Source of the DNA: Candidatus Leptofilum proximum
Lineage (GTDB): Bacteria > Chloroflexota > Anaerolineae > Promineifilales > Promineifilaceae
Direction of reading: 5' to 3'
NCBI GenBank assembly: GCA_016710325.1
Contig: JADJXK010000001.1
Span: 1,984,001 to 2,048,000, forward strand
Length of the DNA stretch: 64,000 nucleotides
Shown here: piece by piece, positions 53,624-60,814 of the stretch
Numbering within the stretch: position 1 is the first letter of the stretch
Layout of the letters: each line of letters starts with the position of its first letter
Made by a program: the position numbers and the translations under genes
The notes under the pieces: generated by a model
The model's database searches: none
Seen by the model: only the letters and a program-made list of their open reading frames with translations
Told to the model about the DNA's origin: nothing

Positions 53624-53676
53624 TGGGTTTTTTCAGTTTTTGGGGTCATTTTGACCCCAAAAACTGAAAAAACCCA
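53624..53676. repeat. Perfect 25-bp hairpin with 3-base loop
   Basis: The arms 53624-53648 and 53652-53676 are exact complements around TTT. They contain TTTTTTCAG and GGGGTCA blocks. Flanking sequences hold smaller GC-rich hairpins (GGGCGCTTCGCGCCC near 53592; GGCGCAAAGCGCC near 53695). The element fills the gap to the PH-domain gene. Confidence 0.85.
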
Positions 53677-53766
53677 CGATCTTTGGCAGCGCCAGGCGCA
53701 AAGCGCCGAGGCGATGCCCTTGCTTCAGGTAAGACTGAACGCTTACGTCAAAAGAGTAGTTTGAGT

Positions 53767-54540
53767 CTATTCCGCTTCTTCGTTTGGTTCTTCAGGAACT
53801 GGCATTACTTTTTGCGGGGAAGGGAACACCACTTGTTGGGCCCCGGCAAAAGTAACCTTTTGTGGTGCGCCGCTGGGGATGGTGAAAATGAGGCGTTTGA
53901 GGGCAAATATCTGGTCTGGCATCACGTCTGGGATGATGAGCGCGTCGCCCACGCGGGCTGTTCCTTCCACAAACCGGTAAGCCGCCAGGCTAAGGTACAA
54001 ATCACGGGCGCCTGTGACAAACTGAAACACGCGCCACACTGGATTTCGGGACCAGTTGGTATCGACCACCTGCGGGAGGCCTTTCAACTCAATGTTATCG
54101 ACCAGGAAAAGCGTGCCGGGCTGGGGCAGGGAAATAATCAGTCGGGCATTGGTTTTTAGCAGCCGCCACTGGTTGTACTCTATGCGCTCCATAATGGCGT
54201 AACCAACCAGCACCAGCAGCAGTGCAAAGGGGGTAAGGGCAAAATACCAGGCAAAAGCGGCCGTAACGAGAACATAGATCAGCAGCCCCACGACCAGGAG
54301 CAAGGTTATGCCTAAAACGATGTTGAAATGGTCGAAGACGAGCCAACCAACGATGTCGCGGTACCATGCCAGGCGAATTTCTAGCTGAGGTTCTTCATTT
54401 GGCAGCAACCGTTCTTCCAGATCTTCAGGTTGGAAGGTATCTTCGATGTTCCAGCGAATGTGCTGAGGCAGCCGCCGCCAGTAGCTGCCTATGAGCCCCG
54501 TAAATCCTGTACCTGCTATCCGGCGGATTCGTCTGTTCAT
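53767..54540 (-). CDS. Membrane protein with bacterial PH-like domain
   Basis: 257 residues. Two hydrophobic helices near residues 72-115 (NIVLGITLLLVVGLLIYVLV; FALTPFALLLVLVGYAIM), followed by a beta-rich part (EYNQWRLLKTNARLIISLPQ; DLYLSLAAYRFVEGTARV). This resembles the DUF304/bPH2 family of membrane-anchored PH-like domains, often involved in envelope stress or lipid sensing. The acidic C-terminus (VPEEPNEEAE) is cytosolic. It lies 12 bases after the LysM gene. Confidence 0.7.
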   Translation of the reverse strand: MNRRIRRIAGTGFTGLIGSYWRRLPQHIRWNIEDTFQPEDLEERLLPNEEPQLEIRLAWYRDIVGWLVFDHFNIVLGITLLLVVGLLIYVLVTAAFAWYFALTPFALLLVLVGYAIMERIEYNQWRLLKTNARLIISLPQPGTLFLVDNIELKGLPQVVDTNWSRNPVWRVFQFVTGARDLYLSLAAYRFVEGTARVGDALIIPDVMPDQIFALKRLIFTIPSGAPQKVTFAGAQQVVFPSPQKVMPVPEEPNEEAE

Positions 54541-54552
54541 AGGTCCGCGTCG

Positions 54553-55104
54553 TCAATCAGTGGAAGGTGCTGGTATATTTAGCACCTGCCCCGGAACAAT
54601 GGTATGTGAGGTAAGCCCGTTGACTACCATAATGTCATTTACCGTGGTCATATACCTTTGGGCAATACCAAAGAGTGTGTCACCCGCAACAACGGTGTAT
54701 TGGGTAGGTCCTGTTCCTGGCCTGACGAGGGGATCGGTAGACCCCGGAGTTGCGGTAATAACAATCACATTAGTTGTGGGGGCAGTTGGTTGGGGCTGCA
54801 CAACGGTCGTTTGGCGGGAACCGTCGTCGCTAAACGAGTTGTCGATAATCCGTTCGCTGCGATCTTTGAACTCTTGGAACTCGACTGAAGTATCGGCATT
54901 CTCCAACCGGTCATTGGCCCAGGCAAAGACAAATGAATCAACCAGCCAGCCTACCACAAAAAACGTGATGAGTACCCCAATGAAATAGGTAATGAGTTTG
55001 CCCAGATTAAACGAACTGAATGGATCTTTACGAAACAGCAAAAATGCTATGAAGGCAAACCCCAGAATCAGGGGGGCAAATTTCAGAAGCTCCAGAAAAT
55101 CCAT
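54553..55104 (-). CDS. Membrane-anchored LysM protein
   Basis: 183 residues, GGAG before the ATG. Two N-terminal membrane helices (APLILGFAFIAFLLF; LITYFIGVLITFFVVGWLV), then a charged helix, a Pro/Thr linker and one LysM domain at residues 135-180 (YTVVAGDTLFGIAQRYMTTV...VVNGLTSHTIVPGQVLNIP). LysM binds peptidoglycan N-acetylglucosamine. It lies between the PH protein and the murein-hydrolase-like protein, so a wall-associated function for the group is plausible. Confidence 0.88.
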   Translation of the reverse strand: MDFLELLKFAPLILGFAFIAFLLFRKDPFSSFNLGKLITYFIGVLITFFVVGWLVDSFVFAWANDRLENADTSVEFQEFKDRSERIIDNSFSDDGSRQTTVVQPQPTAPTTNVIVITATPGSTDPLVRPGTGPTQYTVVAGDTLFGIAQRYMTTVNDIMVVNGLTSHTIVPGQVLNIPAPSTD

Positions 55105-55203
55105 CTTCTACTCCTTTCTGCTTTGAATCGCTAGAATGATTTAGTAAGGGTTTCGCTGCCGCACGGCCGTTTGCCCAAGTTTTGAGCCCAGCGTTGGGCT
55201 GTG

Positions 55204-56481
55204 TCAGGGCAGGAATGCGGCAGGATCGACAAAGACTTCGTTGACCTTGTCATAAATGGTGTAATGAACGTGTGGGCCGGTGGCGTAACCCACGGCCCCC
55301 ATCACGCCCACAGCCTGGCCCCGCTTCACCGTACCTTCCTCAACAAAGTACGAGCGCGGATGCAGCAGCCAGACAATCCACTCATCGTTTTCAATGCGAA
55401 TAGTGCTGTTGTACCACTGATCTGTGTATGTAGTAACGCTGCCCGGCATCGGTGCTTGCAGCACGGCCGAACGATTGTTGCTAGAAATGTCTAAACCGGG
55501 CAGGCTATAGCTGCAGCCGTGAATATCCTGGGTGAGAAGGGGCGATTCCGAGACGGGGTTAAAGCGCGGGCGTAAACTAAACCGGCCCAATTTATGCGGC
55601 TCTCCCAGGCAAGTGGCGTCGCTGGCGATACGGCCGTCAGGCAATGCCATCATTTCATTTGTACCGTTTGTCTCGCCCAGCCATTCGATCCAAACCTGGG
55701 TACCCAGGTCGTAAATCTGGGTGCTGATGTTAAGGATCGATAGAGATAACGGCCGATCTTCTACGTCCAGCTGTCCCACAATCAGGCTCTGAAACGCCAA
55801 ATGCGCTGGCCATGCGCCCAGCGCCGTTACCTGAACAGTCCCCAGTTCTACATCTGAATAAACCATGTTGGCATAATTCTCATCGTAGTTGTTCATGACA
55901 TAGGCTGATTCATCAGCATTCAGGCGGTTTGCCGCTCCTGTACCAGCATTGTAGGCAAAGTAACACCGCTTAATCGTTTCCGGATCCTGCGTGAAGTAGG
56001 TAATCTCTGGGCAGCGCATTTTAAACTCTACCGCGGCAACTGCCAGTTGTTCGCTTACTTCCAGGTCAGAAATTGGCCCCGGCGTAAAACAAGGATGTTC
56101 TCCCGACCGTACCAAATCATAGGCTCCAATAATACCAGTACAGTTTTCAGGATTCTTTGCCTGCATGCTGTTCTCTTTAAACCACAGCACCAAAGGCACT
56201 TCACGCGGGATGTCGGCTTCACGGGCAATGTGATCGGCTATCGGTGCCCACTTTATGACTGTTTCTTGAATGGAGCTGGGAAGGGCATATTGGCCTTCTA
56301 AATAGTAGCGACCACCGGCCAAAAGACCCGTTGCCAGCATCAAAAACAGAAACGAATCAAATATGCCCCTCAACATGCTGGTAGCAATGACTTGAGGTTG
56401 CAAACCCAGTGCTGGAATGACCTGGTTTTGTATCCAGATGCGAAACCAGTCTGGCAACCATTGCACCATCCAGGGAGACAT
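55204..56481 (-). CDS. Transglycosylase-like/M23-like cell-wall protein, M23 part probably inactive
   Basis: 425 residues. One membrane helix near residues 40-57. Residues 95-200 resemble a lytic transglycosylase: possible catalytic E103 in WFKENSM, then NCTGIIGAYDLV and the CYFAYNAGTGAANRL motif. Residues 320-425 are an M23 (LytM) fold ending GYATGPHVHY with the HxH pair (H404/H406) and VDPAAFL. The first zinc ligand, normally His four residues before Asp in HxGxD, is Leu327 (LPGLD331). The peptidase is therefore probably non-catalytic, as in EnvC-type activators. A strong promoter lies right at the start. Confidence 0.82.
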   Translation of the reverse strand: MSPWMVQWLPDWFRIWIQNQVIPALGLQPQVIATSMLRGIFDSFLFLMLATGLLAGGRYYLEGQYALPSSIQETVIKWAPIADHIAREADIPREVPLVLWFKENSMQAKNPENCTGIIGAYDLVRSGEHPCFTPGPISDLEVSEQLAVAAVEFKMRCPEITYFTQDPETIKRCYFAYNAGTGAANRLNADESAYVMNNYDENYANMVYSDVELGTVQVTALGAWPAHLAFQSLIVGQLDVEDRPLSLSILNISTQIYDLGTQVWIEWLGETNGTNEMMALPDGRIASDATCLGEPHKLGRFSLRPRFNPVSESPLLTQDIHGCSYSLPGLDISSNNRSAVLQAPMPGSVTTYTDQWYNSTIRIENDEWIVWLLHPRSYFVEEGTVKRGQAVGVMGAVGYATGPHVHYTIYDKVNEVFVDPAAFLP

Positions 56482-56490
56482 AATAACAAC

Positions 56491-56518
56491 ATTATAGCTT
56501 TACATTAAGTAAAGTCAA
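56491..56518 (-). promoter_or_regulatory. Promoter directly upstream of the murein-hydrolase-like gene
   Basis: On the minus strand TTGACT (56513-56518), 16-base spacer, TATAAT (56491-56496), then nine bases to the ATG with no ribosome binding site. A very short or absent 5' leader is implied. Confidence 0.7.
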
Positions 56519-56631
56519 CAAAATTTATGTCATGTCGAATAAAGTTTACAGGAGGTAATCCAGCCAAAGGTACTACCTACGTGGTGGCGAGAGGTAGGGG
56601 AAGAAACGGCCGTTTCCTCCCCAATTGTTTA

Positions 56632-57585
56632 CTATCCCTTGCCTACATTCACCAGGCGCGGGTCCAACGCATCACGCAGGCCGTCCCCCAGCAGGTTAAA
56701 CGCCAGCACCGTGATGGAAATGGCCACGCCAGGCACAAACACCAGATGCGGGGCGCTGAAAATCTGGTTGCGTTCGGAGCCGAGCATGGTGCCCCATTCC
56801 GGGGTAGGTGGCTGTGCCCCCAGGCCGAGGAAGGAGAGAGCGGCCGTATCTAAAATTGCCGTAGCAATGCCCAGCGTGCCCAATACAATCAACGGCGGCA
56901 GGGCATTGGGCAAAATACGGCCGAATAAAATCTGCCAGTGGCTGGCCCCCAAAGCGCGTGACGCCTCCACGTAATCGGCCTCTCGCACCGACAAAACAGT
57001 CGCTCGAATCACCCGCGCATACGAAGGGATACTTACAACTGCAATAGCCAGCATAGCATTGGTTAAGCTGGGGCCTAGAACAAAAACCAGCGCAATAGCC
57101 AGCAAGAAAAACGGGAAGGCCAGCACAATATCCATGATGCGCATGATCAGGTTGTCGAGCCAGCCACCAGCATAACCGGCAACGGCGCCCAGCAGGGTTC
57201 CGCAGAAGATGGCGATGCTAATGACGGTAAACCCAATGCGCAAGGAGACGCGGGTGCCGTACAAAATGCGGCTAAACACATCACGCGCATTGCCATCCAA
57301 GCCAAGCAAAAATTGGGGCTGTTCTTCCGGGCAGCCTAACAAATGAATGCAAGGTGGATTACGCCGACGCACCCCCTCCTCACCAATGAAGTCTTGCGTG
57401 GGATCGTATGGCGCAATGACTGGAGCAAAGACAGCTAATATCAGCAGGACAAACAAGATGCTCAGCCCCACGATGGCTGACTGCTGGCGGAAAATGCGGC
57501 GCAGCGTCAGGCGCCACAGGCTGTTGGAACGGTAATCACGAATGTTGGCAATGTTGTCATCTGGAATTTGAGCTACAGAGGTCAT
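56632..57585 (-). CDS. Peptide/nickel-type ABC permease (DppC/OppC family)
   Basis: 317 residues, six predicted helices. N-terminal OppC-type segment (SNSLWRLTLRRIFRQQSAIV) and the periplasmic Cys pair in NPPCIHLLGCPEEQ, which is usual in Chloroflexota members. The EAA loop reads EASRALGASHWQILFGRILPN. The C-terminus ALSFLGLGAQPPTPEWGTML is characteristic. It is the last gene of the operon with 57608 and 58830; no ATPase genes follow, since the next gene is the murein-hydrolase-like one on the same strand. Confidence 0.93.
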   Translation of the reverse strand: MTSVAQIPDDNIANIRDYRSNSLWRLTLRRIFRQQSAIVGLSILFVLLILAVFAPVIAPYDPTQDFIGEEGVRRRNPPCIHLLGCPEEQPQFLLGLDGNARDVFSRILYGTRVSLRIGFTVISIAIFCGTLLGAVAGYAGGWLDNLIMRIMDIVLAFPFFLLAIALVFVLGPSLTNAMLAIAVVSIPSYARVIRATVLSVREADYVEASRALGASHWQILFGRILPNALPPLIVLGTLGIATAILDTAALSFLGLGAQPPTPEWGTMLGSERNQIFSAPHLVFVPGVAISITVLAFNLLGDGLRDALDPRLVNVGKG

Positions 57586-57607
57586 GAGCGTCCTGTTAAT
57601 GAGTCTG

Positions 57608-58687
57608 TTAGTCTAAACGAATCCTGGGATCCAGGACGGCGTAGGAGATATCCACCACAAGGTTCAGGAAAACGTAAATAAAGGCAATAACCACAACAAA
57701 TCCCTGAATGATAGGGAAGTCTCTGGCGGTGATGGCCTCAAAAACGCTCAGACCGACCCCCGGTAAAGAAAAAATAGTTTCGGTGAGCACGGCGCCGCCC
57801 AAAATGCCCGCCAGTTGCAACCCGGCAATGGTTACGACGGGCAACAGGGCGTTGCGCAGGGCGTGTTTTAAGACGACAACACGGCTGGGCAGCCCTTTCG
57901 CTTTGGCCGTGCGCACGTAGTCCAGCCCCAACGTTTCTAACATGCTGGAACGGGTCATACGGGCAATGATCGACATCGGAATGGTGCTCAAGGCCAGCGC
58001 CGGTAAAACAAGGTGCTTAAGAGCATCCCAGAACACTTCCCAATCGGCCGTAATGAGGGCGTTGAACACATAATGATTGGAGATGAATTCGTATAGCAAG
58101 TATTTAAGGCTGCCTTCTTCTACCTGCCACTCCCACAGCAGGTAAAATGGATCAGGTGATACGCCTGGAGAGAGACGGCCTGAAGGAGGTAAGGCAAGTG
58201 GCGTATCTTTTAGAACAACGGCAAAGAGATAAATAAGCATCAGTCCCAGAAAAAAGACGGGGATGGAAACGCCGATGTTAGCGCCCACCATCGTAACAAC
58301 ATCCACAATTGAATTGCGGCGAACGGCCGAAATAATTCCCGCCGGAATACCCACAGCCAGCGCCAAAATCATCGCTGATATACCCAGCTCGTTGGTCATG
58401 GGCAGACGCTCAACCAGGATTTGGGTGATAGGACGCCCGAATCGAATCGAGGTGCCTAGATCGCCCTGCAGCACTTTGCCTATGTAGATGCCAAACTGAA
58501 CGGGAATGGGCTTATCCAGGCCATGTTCACGAGCGAAACGTTCACACGTTTCAACGCTGGCTTTTTCGCCTAAAATGGATCGGCACGGATCACCGGGAAT
58601 GGAGCGGGCAAGGGCAAATACAACAACCAGGATGATGAAAAGAACGGGAATGATTAACAGGAGTCGGCGGGTGGCATATTGAACCAT
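57608..58687 (-). CDS. Peptide/nickel-type ABC permease (DppB/OppB family)
   Basis: 359 residues, six helices. N-terminal YATRRLLLIIPVLFIILVVV, the DppB-type ARSIPGDPC and ERFAREHGLDKPIPVQFG segments, LVERLPMTNELGISAMILAL, and the EAA loop VRTAKGLPSRVVVLKHALRN. C-terminal LSVFEAITARDFPIIQGFVV. It lies 22 bases before the second permease and 142 bases after the binding-protein stop, a gap that holds two hairpins. Confidence 0.94.
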   Translation of the reverse strand: MVQYATRRLLLIIPVLFIILVVVFALARSIPGDPCRSILGEKASVETCERFAREHGLDKPIPVQFGIYIGKVLQGDLGTSIRFGRPITQILVERLPMTNELGISAMILALAVGIPAGIISAVRRNSIVDVVTMVGANIGVSIPVFFLGLMLIYLFAVVLKDTPLALPPSGRLSPGVSPDPFYLLWEWQVEEGSLKYLLYEFISNHYVFNALITADWEVFWDALKHLVLPALALSTIPMSIIARMTRSSMLETLGLDYVRTAKAKGLPSRVVVLKHALRNALLPVVTIAGLQLAGILGGAVLTETIFSLPGVGLSVFEAITARDFPIIQGFVVVIAFIYVFLNLVVDISYAVLDPRIRLD

Positions 58688-58710
58688 TGACGTCTCTCAC
58701 TTGGAAAAAT

Positions 58711-58803
58711 AATAAGACGGGATGACTTCATGGACAATGCCGCAGAAGCCATCCCGCTTATTTTCTGAAATGAGTCACATCTGTGGCCACAGATGTGACT
58801 CAT
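58711..58803 (-). terminator. Two hairpins between binding protein and permeases
   Basis: AATAAGACGGGATGACTTC (58711-58729) pairs with GAAGCCATCCCGCTTATT (58745-58762) with one bulge and one mismatch. Beside it ATGAGTCACATCTGTGG and its exact complement (58770-58803) form a loopless 34-bp palindrome. Such elements often protect binding-protein mRNA and reduce read-through into the permease genes. Confidence 0.75.
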
Positions 58804-58829
58804 CATTTAACCTCGAAAGTGCAACTTAC

Positions 58830-60560
58830 TTACTCTTCGGCTGGCGGCTGGTTCATCAGGCCGTCCCACAGGTAGGAATAGTACTCGAAAGCACCGGTGT
58901 TTCCGACATGATAGGGGTTGGCGGCGTCGATGCCAGCTGACCAAGAGGCAACCACATCGTTGGCATCGAAGCTGGAACCATCGTGGAACGTAACGCCTTC
59001 ACGCAGCGTGCAGGTCCAGACGGTGGAGTCTTCGTTGCTGGCACATTCGGTAGCCAGGGCCGGAACGGTATCACCGGAATCGGTCATGTAATCATAGAGC
59101 GTTTCCACCACCTGCTGACAAGGCCGTAACGATTCACCATCGGTCTCGTCGGAGCAGTAGAGGCTGATTGGTTCGGCATTTTGCATGTAGACCAGCGTGT
59201 CTTTACCCGGATCAAGCAGGGCAAAGTTGGTCGCGCCAAACGGCGGTACATAGGCATTGCTCAGAGTAGCCAGAGCCGCATCGGCGGAAGCGCCGTGCGC
59301 AATCGGCACCATGGGCACCAGCTCGCGGATGGCGTTGTTGGCTTCTACGTAGAGCGGTTCAGCCTCGGCCAGATCAGCAATGGTAGAAGCTTCCTGCAGT
59401 TTTTCGTAGATTTCCGGGTGCGGGTTGCCAAACTGGGGGTTTTCGGCGCTGAAGTGGAAGTCCAGGAAGTTGGTGACATGCGGGTAATCAGCGCCCCAGC
59501 CCAACAGGTAGAACCCATCGAGACGGCCGTTTGACGAGTCATCAATAAACGCGCCAGATTCCATTACCACAACCTCGGCCTCAATGCCCAGGTTCTCACG
59601 CAGCTGGGTCTGGAATTCTACAGCCACCAGGCCCGGTTCTGGCAGGTAGCCGCGGAAAACGTCGCGGTAGTAAATGGAGGTTTCAAACCCGTCCGGGTAG
59701 CCGGCTTCTTCTAACAGGGCGCGGGCTGCTTCCGGATCAAATTCGTACCACGCATCACCGGTGCAGCCGTTGGGGATGGAGCAGGGGGTGAAGTAATCCG
59801 CCACGGTGGAGCCTTCGGGGTAGAAGTTGTCCACAATACGCTGGCGATCGATGCCCATGGCGATGGCTTGACGGACTTGCAGGTTGTCAAACGGCTCAAA
59901 GGTGTTGGTCATAGCCAGGTAGAGCACGTTGGGGTTGGCGCTGGGCAGCAGCTGCAGGTTCGGATCGGCTTCAACAGCTTCGAAGTCATCCGGGCTGACG
60001 TTGGTGATCATGTCTACCGTGCCAGCTTGCAGCTCCAGCAGACGGGCGGCGCCTTCCGTGCTCCAGCGCAGAACGGCCGTCTCGGCAATGGCCGGTTCAC
60101 CCCAGTACCCATCAAAACGTTTGTAGATGACCGAGTCACCACGTACCCATTCATCGAGCATGTAGGGACCGGTGCCAACGGGGTGTTCCAGAATTTCACC
60201 CGTACCGCCGGTTTCGGCAATCCACTCAGAGGGCTGAATACCGAAGGGAGTAAAGGCAATCTTGGCCAGGAAGGCCGGATCGGGTTTGCACAGGTTAAAG
60301 ACAACCTCGTGCTGGCCTGTGGCTTCGATGGAACTAATTTTCCCACCGTAGTCACAGTTTTCAGCGGCGACAGACATCGGCTCAAAGGCAGCCTCTTCTT
60401 CCATGGGCTCCTCTTCCATGGGTTCTTCTTCGGTTACGGCCGTGTCGTCGACAACTGGCTCCTCGTCCGTTGTTTCCGTAGCGCCGCCACAGGCGACGAT
60501 AAAGAAACTAAAGGCGAGGAAAAGAATGGTTAAAACGTACCACTTCGGGGTGCTTTTCAT
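58830..60560 (-). CDS. Peptide-binding lipoprotein of SBP_bac_5 type, apparently circularly permuted
   Basis: 576 residues from the ATG at 60560 with AAGGAGGAGA. Lipobox IVAC (Cys24); acidic linker 28-58 with repeated PMEEE. Residues 70-455 carry the middle and C-terminal parts of the family in order: GGKISSIEATGQHEVVFNLC, HPVGTGPYMLDEWVRGD, RQAIAMGIDRQRIVDN, ALLEEAGYPDGFET, VVVMESGAFIDD. Residues 456-576 then have what is normally the N-terminus of the mature protein: LVYMQNAEPISLY, TLYDYM, PALATECASNEDSTVWTCTL, REGVTFHDGSSFDANDVVAS, and stop at HVGNTGAFEYYSYLWDGLMN. That end joins naturally onto GGKISSIEA, so the order is a circular permutation. See findings. The other genes of the operon are permeases. 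Confidence 0.92.
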   Translation of the reverse strand: MKSTPKWYVLTILFLAFSFFIVACGGATETTDEEPVVDDTAVTEEEPMEEEPMEEEAAFEPMSVAAENCDYGGKISSIEATGQHEVVFNLCKPDPAFLAKIAFTPFGIQPSEWIAETGGTGEILEHPVGTGPYMLDEWVRGDSVIYKRFDGYWGEPAIAETAVLRWSTEGAARLLELQAGTVDMITNVSPDDFEAVEADPNLQLLPSANPNVLYLAMTNTFEPFDNLQVRQAIAMGIDRQRIVDNFYPEGSTVADYFTPCSIPNGCTGDAWYEFDPEAARALLEEAGYPDGFETSIYYRDVFRGYLPEPGLVAVEFQTQLRENLGIEAEVVVMESGAFIDDSSNGRLDGFYLLGWGADYPHVTNFLDFHFSAENPQFGNPHPEIYEKLQEASTIADLAEAEPLYVEANNAIRELVPMVPIAHGASADAALATLSNAYVPPFGATNFALLDPGKDTLVYMQNAEPISLYCSDETDGESLRPCQQVVETLYDYMTDSGDTVPALATECASNEDSTVWTCTLREGVTFHDGSSFDANDVVASWSAGIDAANPYHVGNTGAFEYYSYLWDGLMNQPPAEE

Positions 60561-60639
60561 ATTCTCCTCCTTAATTGAGAATTTGAAATAAAGATGCGGC
60601 GATGTGACCAAAATGCTGAGGTAGATAGTAGTATTCTCA

Positions 60640-60668
60640 ATGGTAGCATGGCTTGGAATTGTTGACAA
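60640..60668 (-). promoter_or_regulatory. Candidate promoter of the peptide ABC operon
   Basis: On the minus strand TTGTCA (60663-60668), 17-base spacer, TACCAT (60640-60645), about 80 bases ahead of the binding-protein start. Confidence 0.5.
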
Positions 60669-60802
60669 ACAACTTCAACTCCAGGATTTTTCAGTGACAT
60701 TTAAGGGGCAGCATGCGGCTAAAGGCAAAAGCTCGTTTTGCATTCATTACTTTGGGCAGCACCCGTCAAATCCTCAAGATTTTGTAAGTCTCCACCCACT
60801 GC

Positions 60803-60808
60803 TATAAT
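60803..60808 (+). promoter_or_regulatory. -10 element abutting polX start
   Basis: TATAAT lies six bases before the polX ATG with no ribosome binding site between. The -35 (near 60780-60785) is weak. A leaderless transcript is likely. Confidence 0.55.
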
Positions 60809-60814
60809 TGCCTC

